DNA of 27,899 bases from Lysobacter_L cavernae (GCF_042648505.1 NZ_JBHRXK010000013.1:1-27899), one strand, 5' to 3'. Shown: positions 1-8,310, counted from the stretch's first letter. The notes: a model not told the origin generated them from the letters alone. A program made the numbers and translations.

Positions 1-95
1 GTCGGCAACGGAATCGGAATCGGCGACGGCGGGATCAGGTAGGTGTGGATGTCGATCCCGAGCTGGGGATCGAAGTGCTTGGCGGCGATCGTCAT
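1..95 (-). CDS. PAAR/Rhs-like T6SS protein, N-terminus only
   Basis: This is the first 31 codons of a leftward gene that leaves the window. The visible start reads MTIAAKHFDPQLGIDIHTYL and continues with a Pro/Ile-rich stretch (PPSPIPIPLP). Openings of the form AAKH-x-DP-x-xG-x-DIH followed by Pro-rich turns are familiar from the PAAR-like/DUF4150 domain at the N-terminus of Rhs and other T6SS cargo proteins, which caps the VgrG spike and carries the effector. That assignment rests on family resemblance and on the position at the end of a vgrG operon, 26 nt after the preceding stop. A purine-rich AAGGA lies about 9 nt before the ATG. The toxin part, if there is one, is outside the window, so effector type cannot be stated. 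Confidence 0.6.
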   Translation of the reverse strand, partial: MTIAAKHFDPQLGIDIHTYLIPPSPIPIPLP

Positions 96-121
96 GTCCC
101 GGCGTCCTTGCCTTGGTTTGT

Positions 122-250
122 CTACAGCACGTGGCGCAGCGCGCGCAGGAAATCCCGTCCTTCATCGCTGGAGTCATCGCCCAGCCACAGCACCAGGGCG
201 ATGACGGCCAGCACGCACACGGCCAGGATGATCCATTTGCGGATATTCAA
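122..250 (-). CDS. 42-residue single-span membrane microprotein in T6SS operon
   Basis: This short gene starts with TTG and is 42 residues long. The TTG overlaps the upstream stop in a TTGA arrangement (4-nt overlap), and a GGAGAG Shine-Dalgarno sits 6 nt before it, so translational coupling is likely. The product has a basic N-terminus (NIRKW), one hydrophobic helix of about 17 residues (IILAVCVLAVIALVLWL), then an acidic patch (GDDSSDEG) and a short amphipathic tail (RDFLRALRHVL). That pattern predicts an inner-membrane protein with the tail outside if the positive-inside rule holds. I recognise no family. It could be a membrane-bound immunity or accessory factor for the T6SS cargo encoded next to it, but this is only inferred from position. 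Codon use matches its neighbours, and the fit between stop, RBS and membrane helix argues that it is real. Confidence 0.62.
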   Translation of the reverse strand: MNIRKWIILAVCVLAVIALVLWLGDDSSDEGRDFLRALRHVL

Positions 251-1878
251 ACGATGCTCTCCACGGTATCGGTCGGTATCGGTCGGTTGCGCCCGCCGGC
301 ATCATCGACGAGCAGGTCGGACGGATCGGGCAACTGCGCGAACTGCGGCGGCGCATCCCATTCGGGCTGCTCCTTGTCGAGCGGGTGCTTGACGTCCGGC
401 AGGCCGTTCCAGGCCGGGTGCAGGAAGTCGCGACCAATCGCGACGACCTTGCGGAAAAACTCATCACCGCCGGCGACCAGGCGTTCGCGCTCGTCGCAGA
501 CCTTGCGGAAGCTGCGCTCGAACGTCGCACCCATCTCGGCCTCCAGTGCCGTGATCGCCGACGCCGGTGGCCGAGCACCCAGTGCCGCCGCGCGTGTCTC
601 GGCCTGCTGGTGCGCCTGCGCGATCTCGTCCTGATAGACCTTGGCGCAGTGCTCCAGTTTTTCGGTGCGCGTCGCGTCCTGCAGGCGCAGCATGTCCTGC
701 AGCAGCAGCGGCAACGTGGTCATGGCGCGATCGGCCGGCAGCATCGCCTTGGCTTCACCCAGACCTTGCAGATAACGATCGCGGGCCGGCTCGGGCTGTC
801 CGGCCCGGGCCAGGCAGAAACCGGCCATGCGCTGTCCCTCGATGGCGAACATGCCATTGGGCACGCGCCGCGCGACTTCCGCGCCCTGCGCGTAGGCCTG
901 CGCCGCGCGCTCGGGCTGGCCGGCCGTCAACCACACGCCGGCCTCGCCGAACCACGTCTGCATGACCAGGTGAGTGCCGGCCGCGTGTTGCACGGTCTCG
1001 GCCACCAATGCGCATTCGCGCGCCGAACGGTAGCGCGTGATCGCTTCGGGGAACTGCTTTTCCTTCAGGTGCGCACCGGCCACCGCCATGTGCAGCACCA
1101 CCTGCTGGTCGGGCCACTGCTGCCGGCCGGCCATCTGCAGCGCGCGTTCAGCGCGTGCGGCGGTCTGCGCGGCACTGCCCTTGTCGAGCAGGGTCATGAC
1201 ATCGGTCAGCATCTGCCGGTACGCGCTGGTCGGCCCGGCCCCGCCGCTGGACTGGGCTGCCGTGGCGCGGGCGATGTCGAACATGTCGATCGGCGCGTCG
1301 ATCACCCGCACGCTCTTGCCAAAACGCTCGACCAGCGGCTGCCACTGGCGCGAATCGGCGTAATCGACCACGCACAGGCGCACGCGCTCCGGCACGGGCG
1401 CCTGCAAAGCCGTCTCCAGCCAACGTTGCAACGCCTCGACCGATGTCACCGCGCCGGGCACCAGCACGGCCACGAAGCTGCGCATGTGCTCGCGGTAGTG
1501 CTGGGCGAAGGAGCCGAGCATGTCCATCACGCCGGCAGCGGAAGACGGATGGTCCGCGTGCGCGCCGCGCCAGTCGATCGCCGCACCCTGTGCCTTGAGG
1601 CTGTCGCGGCTGCCGACGTAACCGAGCTGGAAATGCTCCAGCAGCGCGCGGCTGTAGCCGAAGCCGGTATCGAAGTCGCAGTCGAAATTGAGGAAGAAAT
1701 CCGGCGTCATCGCCTCCTCCGCTTGCCGGTGCGCCTCGAAGAAGGCAGCCAGCATGCGGTCGGCGTTGCCGGGGATGCGCCAGACCAGCAGTCGGGCCTG
1801 CTCGTCACCCGTGGCTTCCAGCCACAGGTCACGGAGCAGGTCGATGCGCTGCTCGACGGGGCTTTTGGCCGCACTCAT
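247..1878 (-). CDS. T6SS-associated TPR-like protein, possible spike/effector adaptor
   Basis: A cytosolic protein of 543 residues with no signal peptide or membrane helix. I chose the ATG at 1878 (MSAAKSPVEQ) because GGAG lies 8 nt upstream and it begins 22 nt after the vgrG stop; a longer reading frame to 1947 would run into vgrG. Residues 1-200 look globular and mixed alpha/beta, with FVAVLVPGAV and RLCVVDYADS strands. Residues about 238-378 are alanine-rich helical pairs of TPR type (for example HLKEKQFPEAITRYRSA and LTAGQPERAAQAYAQGA). The C-terminus is charged and Pro-rich. Proteins of this layout often sit between vgrG and PAAR/Rhs genes and are thought to help load cargo; I infer that role here from operon position and give no family name. 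The last codons contain a 10-nt tandem repeat, and the stop overlaps the following microprotein gene. Confidence 0.8.
   Translation of the reverse strand: MSAAKSPVEQRIDLLRDLWLEATGDEQARLLVWRIPGNADRMLAAFFEAHRQAEEAMTPDFFLNFDCDFDTGFGYSRALLEHFQLGYVGSRDSLKAQGAAIDWRGAHADHPSSAAGVMDMLGSFAQHYREHMRSFVAVLVPGAVTSVEALQRWLETALQAPVPERVRLCVVDYADSRQWQPLVERFGKSVRVIDAPIDMFDIARATAAQSSGGAGPTSAYRQMLTDVMTLLDKGSAAQTAARAERALQMAGRQQWPDQQVVLHMAVAGAHLKEKQFPEAITRYRSARECALVAETVQHAAGTHLVMQTWFGEAGVWLTAGQPERAAQAYAQGAEVARRVPNGMFAIEGQRMAGFCLARAGQPEPARDRYLQGLGEAKAMLPADRAMTTLPLLLQDMLRLQDATRTEKLEHCAKVYQDEIAQAHQQAETRAAALGARPPASAITALEAEMGATFERSFRKVCDERERLVAGGDEFFRKVVAIGRDFLHPAWNGLPDVKHPLDKEQPEWDAPPQFAQLPDPSDLLVDDAGGRNRPIPTDTVESIV
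265..284. repeat. Two tandem copies of a 10-nt unit inside a coding 3' end
   Basis: GGTATCGGTC occurs twice head to tail, followed by a further GG. The unit is not a multiple of three, so gain or loss of one copy would shift the reading frame of the last codons of the TPR-like gene and remove the coupled stop/start at 247-250. Confidence 0.85.
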
Positions 1879-1900
1879 TCCCTGATCTCCATGATACGGA

Positions 1901-4168
1901 TCAGTTGAGGTTGATCTTGGCGCCGTTGACGCTGATGCCGCCGGCATTGATCACCACGGTGGAACCGCCGGAAGTGATGACGATTTCACCGGCGGTGATC
2001 GAGATGCCCGAGGCCTCGCCGACGCCCATCGCCACCAGGCTGCCCGAGCCCAGGGTCATGTCGCCGCCGGCGCTGATCGCCAGCGTCGTGGCCACGCCCT
2101 GCTCCATCTTGCCGCCAACCGACAGCGTGCGGTCACCGCCGTTGATGTCTTCCACCAGGGCACTGACCTGGCGCTTGTCGTCGCCGGTGACCGACTGCGT
2201 GCGGCCGGCGCCCATGATCTCGGTGACGGCGCCGCTGACCGCACGCTCGGAGACGCCAGTGACCGACTCTTTCCAGGCGCCGATGCGCTGGCTGGTGTAG
2301 TCGCCGGTCAGGCTGGTCAGGAACGGGCCGGTGATGCTTTCGGTGTAGCCGACCGCGGGGATGGTCAGACTCTGTCCGTTCTTGAACAACTCCGTTACAG
2401 CACCGGTAACAGTGGTGGCAGCGGTGCCAGTGACGTCGGTGGTACGCGCGCCGACGATGGTCAGCGCGTCGTTGCCCTTGACGTTGATGCCGCGGTTGGC
2501 GCCGACCGCGATGTCCTGGTTCACGCCAACGTTCATGCTGTGGTTGTTGGCGACGGTGGTCGCCTTGTTGTTGTTGACCGCGGTGTTCTGGTCGTTCTGC
2601 ACGGTGGTGGCCATGTCGCGCTGGGCGTGCATGTTGAGCAGCTGCTTGCCCACGCCGTCGTGCATGGTGACTTCGTTGAAACCCTCGCCCTTTACCGTCT
2701 TCGATTTCAGGCCGCTGACTTCGAGGCCGAACGGCGGCATGTTGTCCTCGTTGAAGACGCGACCGGTGATGATCGGCCGGTCCGGGTGGCCGTCGAGGAA
2801 GTCGACCACCACCTCCTGGCCGATGCGCGGTGGCGACACGCCACCCATGCCGCTGCCGGCCCAGGGGCTGGCCACGCGCACCCAGCACGAGCTGGCGTCG
2901 TTGAACTGGCCGAGCCGGTCCCAGTGGAATTGCACTTTCACCCGGCCGTACCGGTCGGCGTGGATTTCCTCGCCGGGCGGGCCCACCACGGTTGCGGTCT
3001 GCGGCCCGGGCATGCGCGGCTGCGGCGTCTGCCGCTGCGGCCGGAACGGGATCTTGCGACGCAGCGCCGTGGTGCTGCAGCGGTAGCTGGCGCCTTCGAC
3101 CTCGGTGTAGCCGTCGCTGAAATTGTTGCGCACGTCGTGGGCGAGCTGCATGACGAAGAACTGCCGCGCCTCCTCGTCCGGTTCGAGATGCTCGAAGTGC
3201 CCGTGCAGCACGAAATGATGCCCGGGCTGCAGCGAGCGGATATTGCCGCCGCCTTCGAACAGTTTGGTCGGCCAGGCCAACTCTTCGGCCCGCAACGCCG
3301 CCAGCGCGTCGCCGATCTGGCTGTCGCGGTAGCTCGCCGCGCCTTCGTAGTAATAGCTTTCCAGCCGCGGCAACACGCCATTGGGAATGTCGAGCGGCCG
3401 GTCGACCGCCAGCGGGCTCTTGGGTTGCTTGAAATCAAAGCTCTTCAGCGCCTGCACGCTGGTGCCGACCCGGCGTCGCGTCGCCCATTGGTCCAGCCCG
3501 TGCTCGTCCTGCACGCCGATGTCAGGCAGGTAACGCACCGTGTTCTGGCCGGCGATCGCCGGACACTGGGTGGAGTCGTCGCACAGCACCAGGGTGTGGC
3601 CGTCCTGCGCGTGCGCGAAGTGGTAGTAGATACCCGCTTCCTCGAGCAGGCGCGAGACGAAAGCGAAATCCGACTCGTTGTACTGCACGCAATACGGCAG
3701 CTTCGGGTACTTGCCGGCATCGACGTCGTACTTGCAGGCGGCGAGCTCGGCGTAGGGCGCAAACACCTCCTCGACGATCTCGACCACCGACAGGTCCTGG
3801 AAGATCCGGCAGTTGCTGGTGTGCTGCAGGAAGCCGAACCAGGGCCCGATCTGCGCCTGGTAGCGGACCAGGTCGCCGTCGGTGCCGATGCGGGCGAATT
3901 CCTTGACGTAGCCGTGGAAATGACGGTCGCCGTCCGGCGCCTGCAGGCTCAGCCGCATCGGCTGGCCGACGATCTGCTTGAGTTCGAGCTGGGCATCGGG
4001 TGACAGCAGCTCGACCGTGAAGGCGAACGGCCGCGAGACCTCTTCGGTCCCGTGCATCCGATGCACCATGAAAGGCTCGGACTCGAGCGACGACTTGACC
4101 CGGATCAGCCGGGTGTCCTGGTTGAAGGTGGCCACTTTGGCCAGTGCCTCGGGGGTGTATCCGTACAC
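1901..4168 (-). CDS. vgrG: T6SS spike protein VgrG
   Basis: VgrG trimers form the puncturing tip of the type VI secretion tube and carry effectors. This 755-residue protein starts at GTG (4168), with GGAG 7 nt upstream. The N-terminal half is gp27-like (SSLESEPFMVHRMHGTEEVSRPF onset, a typical VgrG opening, and later SDFAFVSRLLEEAGIYYHF). It is followed by the gp5 OB-fold (RYGRVKVQFHWDR, SCWVRVASPWAGSGMGG, GQEVVVDFLDGHPDRPIITG). From roughly residue 500 the chain becomes short Val/Thr/Gly repeats typical of the gp5 beta-helix needle, ending in ITAGEIVITSGGSTVVINAG. There is no extra enzymatic C-terminal domain, so this is a structural, non-evolved VgrG. It is the promoter-proximal gene of the leftward operon; 255 nt separate it from the tRNA gene and presumably hold its promoter. 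I found no convincing -35/-10 pair there, only a short CCTTGG/CCAAGG dyad at 4265-4279. Confidence 0.97.
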   Translation of the reverse strand: MYGYTPEALAKVATFNQDTRLIRVKSSLESEPFMVHRMHGTEEVSRPFAFTVELLSPDAQLELKQIVGQPMRLSLQAPDGDRHFHGYVKEFARIGTDGDLVRYQAQIGPWFGFLQHTSNCRIFQDLSVVEIVEEVFAPYAELAACKYDVDAGKYPKLPYCVQYNESDFAFVSRLLEEAGIYYHFAHAQDGHTLVLCDDSTQCPAIAGQNTVRYLPDIGVQDEHGLDQWATRRRVGTSVQALKSFDFKQPKSPLAVDRPLDIPNGVLPRLESYYYEGAASYRDSQIGDALAALRAEELAWPTKLFEGGGNIRSLQPGHHFVLHGHFEHLEPDEEARQFFVMQLAHDVRNNFSDGYTEVEGASYRCSTTALRRKIPFRPQRQTPQPRMPGPQTATVVGPPGEEIHADRYGRVKVQFHWDRLGQFNDASSCWVRVASPWAGSGMGGVSPPRIGQEVVVDFLDGHPDRPIITGRVFNEDNMPPFGLEVSGLKSKTVKGEGFNEVTMHDGVGKQLLNMHAQRDMATTVQNDQNTAVNNNKATTVANNHSMNVGVNQDIAVGANRGINVKGNDALTIVGARTTDVTGTAATTVTGAVTELFKNGQSLTIPAVGYTESITGPFLTSLTGDYTSQRIGAWKESVTGVSERAVSGAVTEIMGAGRTQSVTGDDKRQVSALVEDINGGDRTLSVGGKMEQGVATTLAISAGGDMTLGSGSLVAMGVGEASGISITAGEIVITSGGSTVVINAGGISVNGAKINLN

Positions 4169-4423
4169 GATGTTTCTCCATGACTTGCGTCGATCTGCCC
4201 GTTGAAGGCAGCGGATCGACGGCTGGCGTGCGATCGGTCGGTGGCACGGCCCCTGTTCCCTGCCCCTTGGAGGCCAAGGCTACGAGGAACTCGCCCGCCC
4301 TGCCTGAACCGATGGTTAGCCCGGTCCATGACAACCGTATGTAACCGCATGTGCCCCGAGCATGGCGTGACCGGGGGTCGATTTCCGACAAGTGAACGGT
4401 TCGTGCGAAAATCCCCCCGTTAA

Positions 4424-4500
4424 GGCCCCGTAGCTCAGCTGGATAGAGCGGTCCCCTCCTAAGGGACAGGTCGTGCGTTCGAATCGCGCCGGGGTCACCA
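4424..4500 (+). tRNA. tRNA-Arg (anticodon CCT)
   Basis: The 77-nt sequence folds as a complete cloverleaf. The acceptor arm pairs GGCCCCG with CGGGGTC (one G-U). The D arm contains GCTC/GAGC. The anticodon stem GTCCC/GGGAC holds the loop CTCCTAA, whose CCT anticodon reads AGG (Arg). The variable loop is AGGTC, and the T arm is GTGCG-TTCGAAT-CGCGC. The 3' CCA is encoded. It reads away from the T6SS operon and towards the dehydrogenase gene. tRNA-Arg genes are common integration targets, but no second copy of its 3' end is seen in the window. Confidence 0.97.
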
Positions 4501-4508
4501 CCATGGAT

Positions 4509-4524
4509 GGCACATCCATGTGCC
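4509..4524 (+). terminator. Possible tRNA 3' hairpin/terminator
   Basis: GGCACA and TGTGCC pair across a TCCA loop just after the tRNA, followed by GGCATTTT. An alternative overlapping dyad, CATGGATG/CATCCATG (4502-4520), competes with it. The T-run is short, so this may be a weak terminator or a processing hairpin. Confidence 0.4.
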
Positions 4525-4572
4525 GGCATTTTCAATGCGTTGCTTTCGCAGTTGTCTCTCTTGGAGCTTTTC

Positions 4573-6105
4573 ATGACCCACCCCGTCCTCACCGCGCTCG
4601 GCCTGAACGACACCGAATCCGGCACCTACCTCGGCAGTAGCGAGTGGTCCAAGACCGCCGATGCCGGCGTGCTGGAGTCGATCAATCCGACCGACGGCGC
4701 GGTGCTGGCGAAGGTGCAGGCGTCCTCGCAGGCCGATTACGACACCCTCGTCGAGCGCGCCCAGGCCGCCTTCGCGGTGTGGCGCACCACCCCGGCGCCA
4801 CGCCGCGGCGAGGCGATCCGCCTGTGCGCCGACGCACTGCGCAAGCACAAGGACGCGCTCGGCTCGCTGGTCGCGCTGGAGATGGGCAAGTCCAAGCCCG
4901 AGGGCGACGGTGAAGTGCAGGAGATGATCGACATCGGCGAGTTCGCCGTCGGCCTGTCACGCCAGCTGTACGGCCTGACCATGCACTCCGAGCGCCCCGG
5001 CCACCGCATGTACGAGCAGTGGCACCCGCTGGGCCTGGTCGGCGTGATCTCGGCGTTCAACTTCCCGGTCGCGGTGTGGGCCTGGAACTCGTTCATCGCC
5101 GCGATCTGCGGTGACATCACCATCTGGAAGCCCTCGCCCAAGACCCCGCTGTCGGCGATCGCCTCCATGCGCATCTGCAACGAGGCGCTCAAGGCCGGCG
5201 GTTTCCCCGACATCTTCTTCCTGTTCAACGATGCCGGCACCGAGCTGGCGTCGAGCTTCGTCGACGACAAGCGCATCGCCCTGGTCAGCTTCACCGGCTC
5301 GACCAAGGTCGGCCGCCACGTCGGCGAGCGCGTCGCGCGCCGCATGGGCCGCTCGCTGCTGGAACTGGGCGGCAACAACGCGATCATCGTCGATGCGACC
5401 GCCGACCTGAAACTGGCGATCCCGGCGATCGTGTTTGGCGCGGTCGGCACCGCCGGCCAGCGCTGCACCACCACGCGCCGGTTGTTCGTGCACGAGTCGA
5501 TCCATGGCGACGTGCTGGCCAAGCTGGTCGCCGCCTACAAGCAGGTCGAGAAGAAGATCGGCGACCCGACCGACCCGGCCAACCTGATGGGCCCGCTCAA
5601 CAGCCGCGACGCGGTGCAGGCTTATCTGGACGCGGTCGAGAAGGCCAAGGCCAGCGGCGGCAAGATCGAGACCGGCGGCGCTGCGATCGAGGGCAAGGGC
5701 AACTTCGTGTTGCCGACGATCGTGACCGGCCTCACCAACGATGCCGAAGTCGTGCAGACCGAGACCTTCGCGCCGATCCTGTACGTGATGAAGTTCAAGA
5801 CCCTCGACGAGGCGATTGCGTTGCAGAACGACGTGCCGCAGGGCCTGTCGTCGTCGATCTTCACCGAAAACCTGAAGGCGGCCGAGGCGTTCCTGTCGGC
5901 GGCGGGTTCGGACTGCGGCATCGCCAACGTCAACATCGGCACCTCTGGCGCCGAGATCGGCGGCGCGTTCGGCGGAGAGAAGGAAACCGGCGGCGGCCGC
6001 GAGTCGGGTTCGGACGCGTGGCGCGCCTACATGCGCCGCCAGACCAACACGATCAACTACTCCGACGCGCTGCCGCTGGCGCAGGGCATCAAGTTCGACC
6101 TGTAA
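4573..6105 (+). CDS. amaB: ALDH7-family L-piperidine-6-carboxylate / aminoadipate-semialdehyde dehydrogenase
   Basis: An NAD-dependent aldehyde dehydrogenase of 510 residues, close in motif content to antiquitin/ALDH7. That family oxidises alpha-aminoadipic semialdehyde (in equilibrium with piperidine-6-carboxylate) to aminoadipate in lysine breakdown. Visible features are the oxyanion Asn163 (AFNFPVAVW), the cofactor loop GSTKVG at 242-247, the general base Glu264 in LLELGGNN, the nucleophile Cys298 in GTAGQRCTTTRRL, and the ALDH7-typical SGAEIGGAFGGEKETGGGRESGSDAW block with ending LPLAQGIKF. The ATG at 4573 follows GGAG by 6 nt; a longer frame from 4507 starts in the tRNA trailer and is rejected. 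It is probably transcribed from its own promoter after the tRNA and may read through into pyrD, 9 nt downstream. Confidence 0.93.
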   Translation: MTHPVLTALGLNDTESGTYLGSSEWSKTADAGVLESINPTDGAVLAKVQASSQADYDTLVERAQAAFAVWRTTPAPRRGEAIRLCADALRKHKDALGSLVALEMGKSKPEGDGEVQEMIDIGEFAVGLSRQLYGLTMHSERPGHRMYEQWHPLGLVGVISAFNFPVAVWAWNSFIAAICGDITIWKPSPKTPLSAIASMRICNEALKAGGFPDIFFLFNDAGTELASSFVDDKRIALVSFTGSTKVGRHVGERVARRMGRSLLELGGNNAIIVDATADLKLAIPAIVFGAVGTAGQRCTTTRRLFVHESIHGDVLAKLVAAYKQVEKKIGDPTDPANLMGPLNSRDAVQAYLDAVEKAKASGGKIETGGAAIEGKGNFVLPTIVTGLTNDAEVVQTETFAPILYVMKFKTLDEAIALQNDVPQGLSSSIFTENLKAAEAFLSAAGSDCGIANVNIGTSGAEIGGAFGGEKETGGGRESGSDAWRAYMRRQTNTINYSDALPLAQGIKFDL

Positions 6106-6114
6106 GCGACGACG

Positions 6115-7173
6115 ATGTACGCACTCGCGCGCCCGTTCCTGTTCGGTCTCGACGCCGAGACCGCGCATGGCGTCGGCCTGAAGGCCATGGAAGCCGCGTA
6201 CCGCAGCGGGCTCAGCCCGCTGCTGGCACGGCGGCCGACACCGTTGCCGACCAAGGCCTTCGGCCTGACTTTCCCGAACCCGGTCGGCCTGGCCGCCGGG
6301 CTCGACAAGAACGGCGAGCACATTGATGCCCTGCTCGCGCTGGGCTTCGGTTTCGTCGAGGTCGGCACGGTCACGCCACAGCCGCAGGAAGGCAACCCCA
6401 AGCCGCGCATGTTCCGCCTACCCGGGCAACAGGCGGTGATCAATCGCCTCGGCTTCAACAACGGCGGCGTCGATGCGCTGGTGCGCAATGTCGAGAAAGC
6501 GCAGCGCAAGCACGGCCTGCTCGGCATCAACATCGGCAAGAACAAGGACACGCCCAACGAGTCCGCCGAAAGCGACTACCTGCTGTGCCTGCAGCGCGTG
6601 TACCCGCTGGCCGACTACATCACCGTCAACATCTCCTCGCCCAACACCGCCGGCCTGCGCGAGCTGCAGGAGGAACAGGCCCTGCGCCGCCTGGTCGGCG
6701 CGCTGCGCGAGGCGCAGGAGGCACTGGGCGCACGCCACGGCAAACGCGTGCCGATGCTGGTCAAGATCGCCCCCGACCTGTCCGACGAGGACGTCGAGGC
6801 CGCCGCGCGCGTGCTCAGCGACCTGCAGGTTGACGGCGTGATCGCCACCAACACCACCGTCTCGCGCATGGGCGTCGAAGGCGCGCGTCACGCCAACGAG
6901 CAAGGCGGCCTGTCCGGCAGGCCGGTGATGGGTCAGTCGACCGCGGTGCTGCGCATGATGCGCACGCGCCTGCCCGAGTCGATCCCGATGATCGGCGTCG
7001 GCGGCATCCTCTCCGGCGCCGATGCGGTGACCAAGACCGCCGCCGGCGCGAGCCTGGTGCAGTGCTACACCGGCCTGGTCTACCGCGGTCCCGCGCTGGT
7101 GCACGAATGCGTCGAGGCGATCCGCCGGCGCAAGGAAGCACCCAGCCGCGGTAACGTGCCACCCACGGTATGA
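6115..7173 (+). CDS. pyrD: Dihydroorotate dehydrogenase, quinone-dependent (class 2)
   Basis: Catalyses oxidation of dihydroorotate to orotate in pyrimidine synthesis, with FMN and a membrane quinone as acceptor. The 352-residue length and an N-terminal helical extension (MYALARPFLFGLDAETAH) mark the class 2, membrane-associated type. Core motifs are NPVGLAAGLDKNGE, GFVEVGTVTPQPQEGNPKPR, INRLGFNN, GINIGKNKDT and NISSPNT at 172-178, whose Ser175 is the catalytic base at the same number as in E. coli PyrD. IATNTT and IGVGGI bind FMN further along. There is no strong RBS before the ATG, which lies 9 nt after the preceding stop, so translational reinitiation or coupling is plausible. Its TGA overlaps the murB ATG by 4 nt. 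Confidence 0.97.
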   Translation: MYALARPFLFGLDAETAHGVGLKAMEAAYRSGLSPLLARRPTPLPTKAFGLTFPNPVGLAAGLDKNGEHIDALLALGFGFVEVGTVTPQPQEGNPKPRMFRLPGQQAVINRLGFNNGGVDALVRNVEKAQRKHGLLGINIGKNKDTPNESAESDYLLCLQRVYPLADYITVNISSPNTAGLRELQEEQALRRLVGALREAQEALGARHGKRVPMLVKIAPDLSDEDVEAAARVLSDLQVDGVIATNTTVSRMGVEGARHANEQGGLSGRPVMGQSTAVLRMMRTRLPESIPMIGVGGILSGADAVTKTAAGASLVQCYTGLVYRGPALVHECVEAIRRRKEAPSRGNVPPTV

Positions 7174-8210
7174 AGGCCGCCGTCCGCATCGTCCGCGATG
7201 CCGCGCTCGACTACCGCAACACCTTCGGCGTCGCCGCGCGCGCGCCGCTGCTGGTCGAAGTCGCCGATGTCACCGCACTGCCCGAAGTGCTGTCCGCGCC
7301 GGAACTGGCCGATGGCATCGCGCTGGTGCTTGGCGGCGGCAGCAATCTGCTGTTTGCCGGCGATCCGGCGGGGCCGGTGCTGGCATTGACCGGCGAACGC
7401 ATCGAAACCCTGACCGACGACGGCGCACATGCGATCGTGCGCGCCGACGCCGGCGTGCCGTGGCACGGCTTTGTCATGCAGACCCTGGCGCAAGGGCTGG
7501 CCGGGCTGGAAAACCTCGCCCTGATCCCGGGCACGGTCGGCGCCGCGCCGATCCAGAACATCGGCGCCTACGGCGTCGAGGTGCGCGAGTTCATCCACGC
7601 GGTCGAAGCTTTCGAGCCGGCGACCGGGCAACTGCATCGCCTCGATGCAGCGGCCTGTGCGTTCTCCTACCGCGACAGCGTGTTCAAGCACGCGCCCGAC
7701 CGCTACATCGTTACCGCGGTCGAGTTCGCGCTGCCGCGCATGCCCGCGCTCAAGCTCGACTACGCCGGCCTCGGCGACGAGTTGATCGCGATGGGCATCG
7801 ACGCGCCCACGCCGCAACTCGTGGCGGCGGCGGTGATCGCGATCCGGCGCCGCAAGCTGCCCGACCCGGCCGTGCTTGGCAATGCCGGCAGCTTCTTCAA
7901 GAACCCGATCGTGCCGGCGGCACAGGCCGAAGCCTTGCAGGCGCAATACCCCGCGATGCCGGTGTTCCGCGGCAATGACACCGGCACGCGCAAGCTCTCG
8001 GCGGCCTGGTTCATCGACGCCTGCGGCTGGAAGGGCCAGCGCGACGGCGATGCCGGTGTCGCCGCCTCGCACGCGCTGGTGCTGGTCAACCACGGCCATG
8101 CCACGGGCCGGCAACTGCTCGACTTCGCCCGCCGCATCGCCGACTCGGTGCAGCTGCGTTTCGGCGTCGCCATCGAGCCCGAGCCGCGTCTCATCGGCGC
8201 GACGTGGTGA
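7170..8210 (+). CDS. murB: UDP-N-acetylenolpyruvoylglucosamine reductase, type I
   Basis: A cytosolic FAD enzyme that reduces UDP-GlcNAc-enolpyruvate to UDP-MurNAc in peptidoglycan synthesis. At 346 residues it matches the long type I form of E. coli. Visible features are the opening YRNTFGVAARA, the FAD-binding LGGGSNLLF, LIPGTVGAAPIQNIGAYGVEV, the type I YRDSVFK loop with its Tyr, and GNAGSFFKNP with the catalytic Ser at about residue 241. A carboxy-terminal AWFIDACGWKG and LVNHGHATG follow. The ATG overlaps the pyrD stop (ATGA), indicating co-translation. The final EPEPRLIG matches the usual family ending. Confidence 0.97.
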   Translation: MKAAVRIVRDAALDYRNTFGVAARAPLLVEVADVTALPEVLSAPELADGIALVLGGGSNLLFAGDPAGPVLALTGERIETLTDDGAHAIVRADAGVPWHGFVMQTLAQGLAGLENLALIPGTVGAAPIQNIGAYGVEVREFIHAVEAFEPATGQLHRLDAAACAFSYRDSVFKHAPDRYIVTAVEFALPRMPALKLDYAGLGDELIAMGIDAPTPQLVAAAVIAIRRRKLPDPAVLGNAGSFFKNPIVPAAQAEALQAQYPAMPVFRGNDTGTRKLSAAWFIDACGWKGQRDGDAGVAASHALVLVNHGHATGRQLLDFARRIADSVQLRFGVAIEPEPRLIGATW

Positions 8211-8310
8211 CGAGCACGACCTTGGTGATGCGTGCACTGACCGACAATGCCCGACGCCGGTCACCAGGAAATCGCCTGACTTGGCAGCATCGCCTGCAGA
8301 TCATCGACGC

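Noticed and set aside
385..1908. 507-codon open frame on the plus strand
   Set aside because: It lies wholly opposite the TPR-like T6SS gene, has His/Arg/Gln-rich low-complexity composition typical of antisense frames in high-GC DNA and lacks any family feature.
2540..4003. 487-codon plus-strand frame
   Set aside because: Antisense shadow of vgrG, which is certain from its family motifs.
4233..4250. TGGCAC-type sigma-54 -24 box
   Set aside because: The -12 element does not match (CTGTT in place of TTGCA) and it faces away from vgrG.
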